Positions 11,553 to 23,639 of a stretch of 64,000 bases of DNA are shown here, piece after piece. Every line of letters begins with the position of its first letter. Position 1 is the first letter of the stretch. Location: contig JAMWET010002891.1 of assembly GCA_024036415.1 (NCBI GenBank), positions 307,001 to 371,000 on the forward strand, given 5' to 3'. The DNA comes from Prochilodus magdalenae (Eukaryota; Chordata; Actinopteri; Characiformes; Prochilodontidae). The notes under the pieces were generated by a model. That model did not search any database. It was not told the origin of the DNA and was given only the letters and a program-made list of their open reading frames with translations. A program made the translations under genes and the position numbers.

Positions 11553-13190
11553 GGTGAACAATTGCTGCTCACCTACAATTTTTGTAAAGTTGTGACGATA
11601 CATCGAAGCTAAAAATTTGACAGTTTTTGATATAGCAAAATATATACTACAGAACAATATCCATTTTATGCATTGTGTTAATATCTTTCACATTATTGAG
11701 TATGGTGTAACATAAATCAGTGTTTTTTATTTCATTGTTTTGGTCACAGAAACAAAGTTTTTGATGAATATGGCTGTATTTGTTAGCGTTTCACACATAA
11801 GCAGTTAGAATGTAACACACTGAAGTCAGTAACAAAAATCTTGTTACATAGTGTAATATAAGGCTTTTTGCATTTGACTGTACTTGGGCTAGAGTAACAA
11901 TGTATGTATGTATGTATGTATGTAACAATGTGACAGCTTGTGAAACATACACTTAAACACTATGGTAGTTTTAAATTGTGCTAAAATAAGCATCTTTTAC
12001 AACCAGACCTGCTATTGATGTTACTAATGCAAACTAAGCTGAAAATGTATTTTATTACATGTGCTTTATGTTGGATCAAAGAATTCTTCATTTTTAGTCA
12101 TTTACACTCAATGTCTTGAAGTTAGAGGTTTAGCTGACCTTGCATAATCATACGTGATGTTTTGTAACAATTAATTATGTAAGACCTACTCAGTAGTACA
12201 TAATGCAGATACATATTATTTATAGTGTACCATGCCTAGATAGCCACAATGGGGGTAAGAGTAGTGTGTGGAGTATGCATTTACATTGCCATTAAATCAG
12301 TTTTAATACTGGATTGTTGAGTTTAATATCTCGGAGAGAAAAACAGGTGTATTGTTAGTATTGGTATTACATGCTGCTCTGCTGCTGCTAGAGTAAGAGT
12401 TTTTGTAAGCCTTTAGGTAACTCTGCCTCAGAGGTAGATGCTCATAATTGAATACTTAACCTTCATCCTCATTTCCCTATTGAAATAGATTCAACTCTAA
12501 CAACTCTAACTTTCTAACAATAGGAATTATCACAAATAGTAAAGTTAGTATAAAGTATACAGTTAGAAAGGTAAAAGGTGAGGCTAAGTGGGAGATCAAA
12601 CATGTCAAGAGTACAATGTTTTTTTGTTTGTTTTTTTGCCGCTTAATGCAACAAGAAAACTCACACAGTTCTTATTTAGAAAATCTTAAACAAATAGATT
12701 GGAGTTGACAAAAACCGCTGTGTCTGTTACCAAACAACCAACCATATGCACACTGCTAAAATATAAACACATAATAAAAATGTTAAGCAGCCAAATAGCA
12801 ACAAAAGGCAAAACAAATTGAAAGTGTGATAAAAAAGTTAGTAGTATTGTGAAAGCACACAGTTTCAGTTTTCAGTTCCTAAATGCTTTTGCTGGTTCAT
12901 TAATGACAATTGGATTTTGGCAAACACTGGCAGTGCAAACATTAATAAACAAAGACCTTTTCAGCACTGTCACCACCATAACTGTGAGATCTTATTGGCC
13001 TCTGGGCTTTAAAAACAAGTAAAGGCACCATTTTGCAGTGGTACATTTATGGGCATTTGAAGTTTGGAGTGAGTTAGGAGTTACGATTCGTGTAATACTG
13101 TTGTCTTATCTTAAAATAATGGGAAATATTATGTAGTTAGAAACTGTTCTGTAACAACAACTACCCTAAATGTTGTCATATTGGCTAGTG
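11553..13190. other. Non-coding AT-rich DNA
   Basis: No gene or recognisable element. An (ATGT)n microsatellite lies at 11900-11924 and T-runs near 12619-12638. Confidence 0.6.
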
Positions 13191-13191
13191 G

Positions 13192-13280
<89 letters not shown>
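13192..13280. repeat. Long (TA)n array
   Basis: About 90 bp of almost pure alternating TA with one G interruption at the 3' end. Such arrays are highly polymorphic and can extrude cruciforms. Confidence 0.97.
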
Positions 13281-13281
<1 letters not shown>

Positions 13282-15100
13282 GATATTGTTATATCATTAC
13301 CAGACTGTTCCAAATAATTTTTAAAAATGTACTTGGAGCACTTAAAGAAAACAAATGACAGTGATAATTCAATATGTTCATTTGAACATATTTTAAGCTA
13401 TAAGATATATAAAATCTATAAGACATACCAGAGATCTTATGAATAACTACAAAACTATGAATTAGTATGTGTGCAAAGTCTTTAGAAGTATATGAGAGAT
13501 ATGCCAGTACCCTGTCCAAGCCTGACTGACATCTGTAAGGTTCAAGCTCTCATTTCCAGGATTTTATCACTGATTGCGGAGATATATATATAGTTATAGA
13601 TTCTTGAAACCAGAATCTCAAAAATAACTCTTAAATCATTAAGAGTTACTGTCAGTAAGTCATGAGCATTCTAACTTCACAGACTTCAAGAATATTTAAT
13701 ACCTCAGGTGACACTAAACTCCCTTTGCAAGTCCTGCAGTCTAAATTAGTGGCTTAAATTGTGTTATGAGGGACTTAATTAATTACACAGTACTTCCTAG
13801 TGTACATTTTTTTCAAACATTAGTCAAGATTACAAGAGTAGATTTGTTTTATTATGTTTTTAATCTGATTAAAAGATATTATTGTGTGATTGTCTTGTGT
13901 TTGTTTGTGTTTTACATCATTTCTATGTATTGCCATTATATATTGCCATTTTGCCATTGTTTCATGACATTGACATGAAAAAATAATCACTGCTAGGGTT
14001 AAGTTGTATTATGCTGTTTTGGTCCAAAGACCATGCATCTCAGAACAGGACTACACTGCCTGAGCAGTGATGGTTGGTACTTTACCCATGAGCACAAGAG
14101 GCATCCTTATGGCATCCTAGTTAGTGTGTTTGTTTGCTCAAAAACTCATAAAGACATTACGCCACAGAACGGGGGTGCCATAAAGTAAAACCATCCTGAC
14201 AGTCAGACATGACTCCTGACTATATTATACATAATCCTCCTCAAGTGCTTTTCTTCATCTGTCTAACCATTTGTAAATTTGTTCCTGTCCTGGTTACTAA
14301 AAACCTGAAAGCAACATTTAGTACCAGTTTCTTAGTTGCTTAGTGCCTAAGACTGGATGGGCTGCCTTATTGTTGTTTGGGTCATATGATTAGTTTTGTT
14401 CAGACATATACCTCTCAGTAGCTTTCTTATTTCTTACTTGCTTTGAAAGCTCTTTTGTCTTCAGGGTTGACTCTGTTTAGGCCAGGCTAGCTGCAGATTA
14501 TTTAATTGTTAAACTAAACTTTGTTGAACCTAGACATCGTCTTTTGGCCAGTCCCCATGGCCACAGTTACACGATTGTGCATACTTCATAAATACTTCCT
14601 GAAACAATATTCAGTAGGAGGCTGAGCCATGTCTCCTATTCTGCAGGTAGTGATTAAAAAATTCACCCATGTAGTCAGACTTCACCTCTGATAATATTCT
14701 ATATAGGTCTTCTCTTCCCCCGTTTCCTTTTTCATCCCACTATCACAGTCAAGATACCCTCGCCCCCACTCACACTTGCCCACACCTCTGTAAGGGCTTA
14801 AGCCCTTTGGCTGCAGACCGTGAGCCTTTTGATCTCATCCTTTCAGAAGGCTCAATCTGTCTTTCGAATGCATACTTTAACAGCAGCTCAGGCCTCTACT
14901 GTGTCGCAATTAACAATGGAAACTTCGGTCACAGTTCTAGTTGTGGTTTAGGACACTTTCTGAAGAGGTCTGGCTGTTGGTTGTGGTCTATGTATCGCTT
15001 ATGTTTTATATATGCATAGAGCATGTGTAACGTGTGCTATAGGTGTTAGCACCAAGTGGTATTAAGGTTCAGGGCTCCATCAAGATGTACTAGTAATGGA
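13281..15100. other. Non-coding, no gene seen
   Basis: AT-rich DNA without coding character. It holds a perfect short hairpin at 13625-13648 (10-bp arms, 4-base loop). The small open frames near 13766 and 14807 have no known domain. Confidence 0.55.
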
Positions 15101-15109
15101 GTCTCGTCC

Positions 15110-15572
15110 TTCCCCAGCATGTCAGAAAATCTCCCAGCTTTATGCTGGCATCAGGGGAGGAAGCCGAGTGCTGTTAGCTGTCATTGCACATGAAAGGATT
15201 AATGTCATCTTATAAGAAGGAGGGAAAGCCGCCTTTACTCTTATTTATTCTGTTTCATTCTCATTCCTAGAGCTCTGCGAGAGAGGGAGTCTAATGTCGG
15301 GTCTAATTTGTAGCCTTTTAAATTCCAGACTGAGAATCTTTACATATCTCTGGAGCTCTGGGCTCCTCAGCTCTTCTCTCCGAACCCCGGCTCCTACTGG
15401 GAATCCCCCCTAAACCCACCAATTTAAGATGTGGAACAGAGTGAAGATTTACATGAGTTTGTAGTTGAGTGGCTCCGAGTGAAAAGGCTGCAGCTCTGTC
15501 CACTAAACACCCTCACTATAATTATACCTCGCTCAAACTAGACCCAGACCCGTACCCTACACCTACAGCCAA

Positions 15573-15620
<48 letters not shown>

Positions 15621-16200
15621 TGGAAATACTTATTCCCCAATGCTGATTCTGAGCCCTCCTTGTTCAGGATATGTAATTGGCTCTGTGTTTTCCACTGGCT
15701 GCTAATAAGGAGCTTACTCTGGTTCCCTCTAGACTTGACCCACCACATTTTTTGTTTTATGAATTTTACAAGGGGATTTTAATAGACGCTTTAGGCTATG
15801 CAAAGCATAGGCTGAAAGCAGGGCATAATGGAGCAGGCCAAGCTGCGAGGCTGCTTATCATTGCGGACAGGTCTCATAACTTTCATTAGGACTGGCAGAG
15901 GACACCAGGGCGAGCCCAGCACACAGGGACATGAGGGAATATTAACCTGTGCTCTCTAACTAACTATAATTGTTTAGCGGTGAGGCCGTGTGCAGAGCCC
16001 AGCCTCATTAACCAGGCAGCCACATCATGGCCTGGCTGATACCAGCAGCAGTGCTTGTTAACGGAGAGGTGGAGAGGACAGCGAACACAGTGAGGGTCAG
16101 GGCACGCAGCAGCGCTCCACTGGGCTTAGCGAGGGTGGAACCACTCTGACTCAGCCTGAAGAACTGGACTCTCTTAGCACCCCAGACACACCGGAAACTA
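15110..16200. promoter_or_regulatory. Candidate non-coding regulatory block
   Basis: GC-richer, largely unique sequence, split by a GA tract at 15575-15620. It has AT-rich homeodomain-like words within GC-rich text ('ctataattatacctcg', 'taactataattg', 'cctcattaacc'). No open frame carries a recognisable domain. Interpretation as regulatory DNA is inference from composition. Confidence 0.28.
15575..15620. repeat. (GA)n microsatellite
   Basis: GA run of about 37 bp, then a short interrupted extension. The overlapping open frames are low-complexity shadows. Confidence 0.96.
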
Positions 16201-16492
16201 GGTTACTCAGTGAGTGCATCTAAATGATCACACTGCAGTTAACCAGTGTCGGTATCTTAATCGCTACAAAAGTTGGCACTAGTGGGTCATTTAAAGGTGA
16301 CACTATCAACGCTTGATAACCATAGATGCTCAATTTCACGTACTTCATATGAATTGGAAAAAGATGCAAAGCACCCACCTCCGTTTTAAAAGTATAGTGG
16401 TGTCGTATCAACTCTCGAAGAAAGTCTGTCCCTTTGCTTTGGTCTTGTAATTGGGTGGTTCTGGTGTGCCCGATAACAGGATGTAGATTTGA

Positions 16493-16494
<2 letters not shown>
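16201..16494. other. Non-coding, no gene seen
   Basis: Unique mixed-composition DNA. The 63-codon minus-strand frame is not supported by any recognisable domain. Confidence 0.5.

Positions 16495-16527
<33 letters not shown>
16495..16527. repeat. (CT)n microsatellite
   Basis: Pure CT run of about 32 bp. Confidence 0.96.
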
Positions 16528-16530
<3 letters not shown>

Positions 16531-16842
16531 GGTGCTCATTTGAGAGGAGTGGAATGACAGAGTCTCTTATGCAGGGTCACTCAGATGTGACGAATGAAAA
16601 TTTTAAACCCACTCTCTGACCCGTGGCCGACCCACACTGTCTATCCCATCATTAAAATACTTCCAGCTACCACTGCTTATTCCTCTCACCATTATGCGAA
16701 ATCTTCTAAGTGATTTTAGCGCTGACACACTCTCACCACTCTTTTTACCATCAAACCCATTTTTCCTATAATTTCTTACAAAAGAGAAACTGAAGTTCAT
16801 TTGTGCTGTTTTTTTAGGGGCTTCAACAGGAAAGGAGAGGCA

Positions 16843-16864
16843 GCAGAGAGAGAGAGAGAGAGAG
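16843..16864. repeat. (GA)n microsatellite
   Basis: Pure GA run of about 22 bp. Confidence 0.95.
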
Positions 16865-17790
16865 CCATGTGAGATCAAATCCCTGTTGCCGTGCATGGAG
16901 CTCGAGTAGATTCTGGATGGGGCCATCGCTTTAGTGGCAGAACACTAATAGCAAACACAATCACAGCACCTGGCATGAATGGAGATGGATAACAAGGAGA
17001 GGAGCAAGGAGGTGCTTCTTTCTTTCGCTTTAATCCTTCCCTCTCTCTTTCATCCCTCCTTGTCCATCCCTCTGTTTTATTCTCTCCCTTCTGCTCCCCA
17101 AGCCCTTCCTAAAGCATAGGTTACTTCATCACAAAGCTAACGTGGCATGGAACTCCAAAGCTGCTGTGTTTGTTTTCTCTCACCGTGTGCGTCCCTCTTT
17201 CTTGCGGGCTTTTCTCTAACGCTCATATGTTTTTTATTTTTTTATTTTTTCACTGGGTAATTCTTCCCATCTGCAGCATGTTTGAGAGAAACAAAGCAAC
17301 ACTAAGAGGGGAGCAGTGTGCTCGGGTGTCAGGTTGTCAGTAATCTGACAGCTATGGTAACTACCCTGTAATCCAGCCGGCTGCAGCCCAGCTCCAGGCT
17401 GACACGCGAATCTCTGAGTGACAGCTGAGGGCCTGGCTCAGCCCGCCCGCTACAGTCACATCCACTCCATTAAAGCAGACACGTCCAGCGCCCTGCACCC
17501 GGAGAGCAGAGAGCAGCCTGCCCTGCCCTGCCCTTCCTCCATCCCACCACAGCCTAAGCCCTAAAAGAGAGAAAGAGAGAGAGAGGCCAGACTTCAACGG
17601 TGTCAGAGAGCACACTTGCATCAGCATCCTAACCATATAGTAATGATACTACTGGACTATGAAATGGCAAGATTGCTCAGCCAGACGGAGACAGGTTATG
17701 TCTGGATATTTCACATTACCGACTCTCTCTCTCAGGCTCTGCTTCTCTCCCTTTCTCTCCCTAACTCCCTTATTTCTTTTCTATGTCCAG
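16865..17790. other. Pyrimidine-rich and GC-richer non-coding DNA
   Basis: Contains CT-rich patches at 17030-17100 and 17710-17780 and a GA tract at 17566-17585. The stretch 17360-17560 is GC-rich and unique and may be regulatory. No coding region is supported. A pyrimidine tract ending in 'tatgtccag' at 17790 could be a splice acceptor, but no matching donor follows. Confidence 0.45.
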
Positions 17791-18059
17791 CTGAAGCAGC
17801 AGCCAAGGTCTCCAGGTCCCAGACGCCAGTCAAAGAAGAATCCACAATGTCTGCTTCAACAACATACATTCATCTAAAATGGACTGATCCATGGCAGAGA
17901 ATGACCAAACAAGAGAAGAGCAAGGGGCTGAGAAAAAGAGACTAAGAGAAGGAAAAATTATTCACTTGCTACTTGTATCCCTTTCTACCACCGGAGTGTT
18001 TTTTGTTCATAAAGACGTTATGTTTCAAAAGGATTCTTATCTGATATGGCCTAACACAA

Positions 18060-18420
18060 AATGATCTTTATTGCTACACAGTTTAGCACAGCCAGACATA
18101 CATGATTGCCTCTGGAGTTTTTGCCACAGCCATTATAAAGCCTTTGTTGCAGTGTTTAGAGTTTGGGGTGATAATTTGCCCTGGCAGGTCGTGTTGTTGT
18201 AAGACATTCATTAGGATACACATCCAACACAGAGAGAGCAAATGAGAGCCAGTGGCAGTGCTTATGTTGGGAAAAGCCCCAAACCCAGCCAAAGCTGTAA
18301 TGACACTCTCAACAGCCTACATAATGGAACAAGTTTACATAAATTAGCCCTCAGTGCTGCTACGCTAGCAGACAGGGAGCCTGAGCTGTTTGTGCGAGCG
18401 TGTGTGTATGTGTTGTAAGC
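18060..18420. promoter_or_regulatory. Candidate non-coding regulatory block
   Basis: Unique, moderately GC-rich sequence with few simple repeats, ending in 'tgtgcgagcgtgtgtgtatg'. Composition resembles other candidate blocks in the window. No domain-bearing open frame. Confidence 0.22.
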
Positions 18421-18854
18421 CTAATTAAAACTACTGGAGGCTCTATTATATCTTTAAAAAATCTCCAGTTTCTGCTTTCATTGCCTGATGCCCAGAGTCT
18501 TGCCTCTGGTTATGCTGCCAAACTGACCAACTACTGTGTTCATCTCTAAATGAACACCACCCAAACTTTCTCTATAGGAAACTTTGATAGATTTGAACAA
18601 CTCTTGTGAGACAACTTGTTTTATGCTTGTGAGATGTTCTGCATCTTGAAGATTATAATACCATGTATAATACCATGAACGGCTGAAAAAGCAGGGTTGT
18701 TTCCTCTTGGGTGCCTTAAGAATGCAGTAAATCCTTTAGTTCAGTGCCACCATCTTGCTGCTTTAAGGCAGATAAGTCATGTATGAGCCTCCTCTTTTCT
18801 CTTTGCTTCTTCTCACTTCATGTCTGCTCTCTTTTTCTGTTCTTCTCTCCCCAG

Positions 18855-19135
18855 GTGAACTTAGCAGAAGTGGCTCATCGTGTCTCTCTCTCCATGAGAA
18901 AGCTCCAGGCTCCTCCATCTTCCTTACCCATGCTGAAGGTTGCAGGCGGAAGGCTGGCAGAGTGATTGACGGGGAGTTAAGTATACATTCCCTCTGTCTG
19001 AGGTGGCTAGTCAAAGTGCCACTGCAGTTTACCACCCAGCTCTTCACTGAGAGAATCCATTCACTTGCACATCAGCTGATGATAACCAGTCTCACTGGAC
19101 GCACAAGTACTGCAGACCAACATGGTGGAGCCAAG
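18855..19135 (+). other. Exon-like segment, unproven
   Basis: A long pyrimidine tract (about 18788-18852) ends in 'cccag' at 18854, a strong-looking acceptor. At 19135 'gccaag' is followed by 'gtagg', a usable donor. The 281 bp between are open in one frame (94 codons, containing 'SGSSCLSLHEKAPGSS' and 'HQLMITSLTGRTSTADQH'), which would be somewhat unusual by chance. Near the 3' end a good start context, 'accaacatggtggag', would give a first coding exon beginning M-V-E-P if the rest is 5' UTR. I recognise no protein. CT-rich DNA is common nearby, so the acceptor may be coincidental. Confidence 0.22.
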
Positions 19136-19683
19136 GTAGGATAGGTCTAGGCTAATATTCTTATTTCAGATGTGTTAAACAAAATATTGAGGAAGATGTA
19201 AGATTAGTACTATCTTTCCATGTATGAGTGAATAGTGTGCATTTTGCTTGATTTAAAAGCCATTCATGCATTATGTATCACATATGTAGAGAGTTCCATT
19301 ACTTTGCACCTTTGACCATCTGCAACTGGTCGAGCAGATTTTCCTTCTCATTGATGTCCGTTTAATAGTTGATCAGAGTCATTAGAAGCCCACAGAGAGT
19401 GCTTTGTTTTCCGTGCACATCTTCTCAGCTCCTCTGCATGCAGGCCCATAGAGCCGTAATGAGACAGATAATTGGGGATATTTTTTATTCAATGGCTAGT
19501 TAATTGGTTGCCACCAGTGTCTCAGCAAAGGTTAAACTTAAAGTTGCATGTCACCAATTACTATTCCAGCTGGATCTGTTCATCTGGAAATATTTATGGC
19601 AAAAAGTCAATGTTTGGGCGACAAATGACAGCAGCAGACGTGAACGCATTGCAGATTCGTGCCTGATATTTTCCTTCCCTCTT

Positions 19684-19685
<2 letters not shown>
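19136..19685. other. Non-coding, no gene seen
   Basis: Unique DNA. The stretch 19310-19640 has mixed composition like other candidate regulatory blocks. Overlapping open frames of 64 and 104 codons have no domain. Confidence 0.45.
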
Positions 19686-19728
<43 letters not shown>

Positions 19729-19740
19729 CTCTCTCTCTCA
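19686..19740. repeat. (CT)n microsatellite
   Basis: CT run of about 55 bp with one T-run interruption. The 104-137-codon frames through here are Ser/Leu/Phe or Arg/Glu low complexity. A GA/GAAA-rich purine patch follows at 19893-19950. Confidence 0.96.
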
Positions 19741-20018
19741 CTGTCTCTCGTCTTTTTTCCTTTCTTTTTTGGTGCCTTTCACGTTTTTTCCTTTCCATGC
19801 ATAATCCTCTCTTTTTGAAAAGTGGAATCGATGTGTGCATAATCAAACTCATATTGACAGCACTCATATCCCCTTTCAGTGTGGCAGTGCATAGAGAGAG
19901 AGATGGAAAGAGAGAGAAAGAGAAAAAGAGGGAGAAGGGAAAAAGGGAGGATGAGTGGAAAAGCAGTGAAGGGATGAATGCATTACCATGCAGTCGGTCT
20001 GTCTGGCACATAACAAAG

Positions 20019-20020
<2 letters not shown>

Positions 20021-20056
<36 letters not shown>
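20021..20056. repeat. (GT)n microsatellite
   Basis: Pure GT run of about 36 bp. Confidence 0.97.
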
Positions 20057-20058
<2 letters not shown>

Positions 20059-20059
20059 A

Positions 20060-20540
20060 GCGTGTAGATTAGGTCAACTTTTTACCTCCTCTGAGCTCTC
20101 TGCCTGTAAATGACGAGTTTTGATGTGAAACAAGCAACATGTCAGAGAGAGTTGAGAGATGTAGGCCTCCTCTGCCATGTCTCTGTGACAGGGCTGTGAA
20201 TATTTGGGCCATTAGGGGCTTATTAGCGAGTAAATGGCCAGATGGTTCAGCCATGCGCGAGAGATGGACAGAGCTGCCTGCTACTAATCAGCCCTGTCTG
20301 TAGCCCCACTGTCAAACCACACCACGCTGTAACCCATAGCAACCGAATAAAAGTTAACATTAGCAAGTCAATTTGAGCTGTAGAGGCCGTAAACAGGCAT
20401 GTGAAAAGGCTGTATACCAAGCGAGAGCGTGAAAGAGAATCGGAGCAAAGCAAGCAGCCAAATATGCTTTTAAAGATCTCAAGCATGTTTCTCCCTGCGC
20501 TAACACAGTGTTCAGACTGATTTATGGAGGGTGTGTTGGC
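20060..20540. promoter_or_regulatory. Candidate non-coding regulatory block
   Basis: Unique, GC-richer stretch with words such as 'gtaaatgacgag', 'gaatatttgggccattagg' and 'cttattagcgagtaaatgg'. The minus-strand frames of 61 and 79 codons have no domain. Regulatory role is inferred only. Confidence 0.3.
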
Positions 20541-21050
20541 TCGTGTTTGACCTCCTGTAGGGAGGAGGGTTGTGGTTGTATTTACCTCAAGCTACGGTGC
20601 TTTAAAACAAACTAAACGTTACCTCAGAGTACCCTTAGAGTATTAGAGAGTACAGAATTGTTGAGGTGTAGAGGTCTTGAGACCTGTCTTAGGTGGGTTA
20701 TGTACCATTGGTAATGCACTTCCAGTTGCTTTTGTTATTGTGTAATCACAGATGTAGTTATGAATGAAAATGGTAAACATTTCACTCAGTTTAATAATAC
20801 ACCATTTAATGACCGACTGTGGGTTAACATAACTCCACTTTACATGTAAGACATTCACATGAATTAGAACAATAATATGCATAAGTACAGACTAATAAGG
20901 CAGCTGACTTTAGCCATATGACAGATTACATTATCAGTAGTTTAACAAATAAATAATAACTGAACCTAGAAATGTGAACCAACACTCCAGGTCTAGAGAA
21001 ATATACTGGAACACAGTTGTAGGTTTGGATTTGTTTGGATGGCCCTACAT
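20541..21050. other. Non-coding AT-rich DNA
   Basis: No gene or recognisable element. Confidence 0.55.
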
Positions 21051-21054
21051 GCTT

Positions 21055-21190
21055 TATTGACTATCTAGTGAAAATAAGTACATACCCTCTACAGAGAACA
21101 CACCTCTAGATATTATAATGCAGAATGACAAGATATATGTTCACGGATTGATCAGATATAATTGCACTGGTACCAGCAAATATACAGAAC
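21055..21190. mobile_element. Half-copy of dispersed palindromic element
   Basis: Contains 'ccctctacagagaacacacc' at about 21086-21105. This matches the inverted-repeat arm of the element at 37060-37340 ('cctctgcagagaacaaacc') and the fragment at 46190-46330. Only one arm is present here. The family is inferred from these within-window similarities. Confidence 0.4.
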
Positions 21191-21523
21191 AGGGATGAAC
21201 TACACATGATTACTAGTCATCCAGTAATGTTTCATGGTTAATGGTATATTTAATATATATAATATAATTTATCTATGAAAAATTATGCAGTTATGGTTAG
21301 TTGGTACTGTTAGTACTGTGCAAAGGTAATTTAAACACATTGTTCAAAACTATTTGTTTAGTGGTTTTGTGTGGAAAAAACTATCAAAAAGAAACAAGGT
21401 ATTTTTTTTTATTATTATTAGATCATGTGAGTTTGGCTCCAGATTTATCTTTAATAACTTCAGCAACTGCATAAATTGTTATATGCATGTAGATGTTATA
21501 TTTCATCACCAGCAGGTTTAACA

Positions 21524-21759
21524 TAACCTCCTGAGATCTCAGCGTCCTCATATGAGGACATTACATTCCTGCTTCTCTGCACCATGATACTTTTTAAAAC
21601 GTTGACCCTTTGGCCTTGTATGAGGATATTGTTTTTTGCCAAGACAACTTCCTGTACAAAGACAACGTGTAGTTTTTATACTTATTGGGTCCTACTAATC
21701 ACAAATAGCTAGGAGAAATTAAAATTACACACCAAGCAAGCCTGGGTCTCAGGAGGTTA
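21524..21759. mobile_element. MITE-like element with terminal inverted repeats
   Basis: The left end begins 'taacctcctgagatctcag' and the right end finishes 'cctgggtctcaggaggtta'. The outer 13 bases are perfect inverted repeats. The 236-bp interior ('tatgaggatattgttttttg', 'aacttcctgtacaaagac') follows a pattern I know as a dispersed non-autonomous teleost repeat. It encodes no protein. A short TA/TTA target duplication is possible but unclear. Confidence 0.75.
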
Positions 21760-23040
21760 AAGATATATTGGCACAGCCTGGGATTAAGTACAAAATACAA
21801 ATAGTGCTGGGCTGACAAAAGGAGAGGTTAGGAAATGGTTAAACACGTCTTGCATTTACTTCTAATAATTCTGTTTATTGATATCTAAAATTATATATTA
21901 AGTTGTTTTGAAATTGACATATTTTGTACATTTTCTAGAAGAAAATAAGTAAACATGCTCAGATAACGTGAGAACACTTCCGCACATCAATGTACAATTA
22001 CTGTTAACTTGCTGATGTTTTTGTACGTACTATACAATAAAGCTATAAGTGATTATTTGTATACTTTTCACCAGAGCTTTTCAAGAAAATTATAAATTGT
22101 GGTAACATGGTTCGTTATTAACTTAAAATTCCCAGCAGCTTTTATATAAAACTGTTTACCAACTTAAGCAATGGAGGTAACCTAGGTACCATTACATGTA
22201 TAATAATAATCTAAGACCCATATACAGCTTGCCTAGCATATTATACTGTATATAAGTCTGTTAAGTTGCTGGAGTTGGTCAACCAAGGCCAATGACATTT
22301 CAGACTGACCAAACACACTTGTTCTTTGCTATTGACGCCAATACTCTAATGTTAAGCATGCTTTTGTCATTTTAGTTTGTACACACACAGAGCTCTCCAG
22401 CCTACTGTTTTACAGCAGATCAGTGTAGTGTCTAAAAAACATGTATGGGTGTCACACAGACACCAGTGTGCACAGTTAGTGTAATGTAATGTAAACTCTT
22501 TCCTCTAGGGTCCATGGGGTAATGAACTAGAGAATATAAACTTGATCTGTTAGACTTACAGAGCTAGCTAGTTGGCTATGGTTAGGTTATGGTTAACAAC
22601 AATCCTGGTTTTAAAATTAAAGCTGTATCAATTTAAATAAAAAATGAAGAAAAAGTTTTTTATAAAAATAAAAATGTTTATGACATTAGTTCTCTTTCTC
22701 CCGTATCCTTTCATTGACAAGAAAACATGCTTGGAGGCAGACTACCTGCGCAATTTGTTTTTATTCATACTTTTAGCAGATCAAATCAAATATCTTGGAT
22801 GTGACACTAATAGCTTTAAAAGTTTTCTTCAAACTTTTTAGCCAGAGTGAAATAAAATATGTCCAGCCTTCTTCTATTCTTGCACTCCTCTAAAGCATCC
22901 TTCACTCTTTTTCTCTTCATTAATGGATTTATTCCATCCCTCTATTGGAGGTGTTTTCATTAGTTTACCCCCCGTCCATCTCCTCTCGCTCATCTCTCCA
23001 TCCTCTTCACAGGAGGTAGTGAACCAAAGTTCAGACGGAC
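21760..23040. other. Non-coding AT-rich DNA
   Basis: No gene or recognised element. The 65-codon frame at 22644-22841 is a Lys/Phe-rich AT-driven chance frame. Confidence 0.55.
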
Positions 23041-23065
23041 GGTGTGTTTGTTTAAATGTAATTGG

Positions 23066-23165
23066 TGATGTGTGTGTGTCTGTGTGTTGTGATAGACAAT
23101 GAGAGTGAGAAGTTCAGACAGTTGTAAGTGTGTGTGTGTTCGTGTCTGTGTGCCATTGTGTGTAT
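23066..23165. repeat. Degenerate GT-rich tract
   Basis: Two interrupted GT-rich patches (23066-23092 and 23127-23165). The 135-codon minus-strand frame across here contains His/Thr runs encoded by the GT repeat and is not a gene. Confidence 0.7.
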
Positions 23166-23639
23166 GAAACTGCTGCATATGAATTTGGAGTAAACACACT
23201 TGGGCTCTGTAATTGTGTGTTTTGTCTGATGGCCACAGCTGAGCCTGTTTGCTACAGTAATGGATGGAGACAGGACACCACTTCTGATTGGTTAGAAGTC
23301 TCCTTCTGCACAGTAATTGATCGCTGCTGTTTGCTTTAGATTCATTGAATGGAATGCTTTCATTTCGGTGGGTAAAATGCAAGTTTAAGGCTTTCACTGT
23401 TATGGAAGTGCTTTATAAATACATTATTGACCTACATATTGATTTACAACCTTGAGTAATTTAGAACAGTAATGTCTGAGAAATGTGTAATTAGCATGCC
23501 CTATTTTCATTATCATCTTTGTCTGCTGTTGAAACAATTCGTTGATTAGATTAACCTAACATAAATTACATTGACTTTCCAATGTTGGTGTAACGTTGCT
23601 TATTATAAATAACTGTGCATTTGAATAATTTATGCACGT

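Noticed and set aside
17791..17945. Possible exon after the acceptor-like 'tatgtccag'
   Set aside because: No convincing donor; the open frame ends by stop with low-complexity Lys/Arg content and no known domain.
19607..20072. 134- and 137-codon frames on opposite strands
   Set aside because: Both are driven by CT, GAAA and GT repeats and are mutual shadows.
22990..23397. 135-codon minus-strand frame
   Set aside because: Contains His/Thr runs encoded by GT repeats; the remainder shows no domain.
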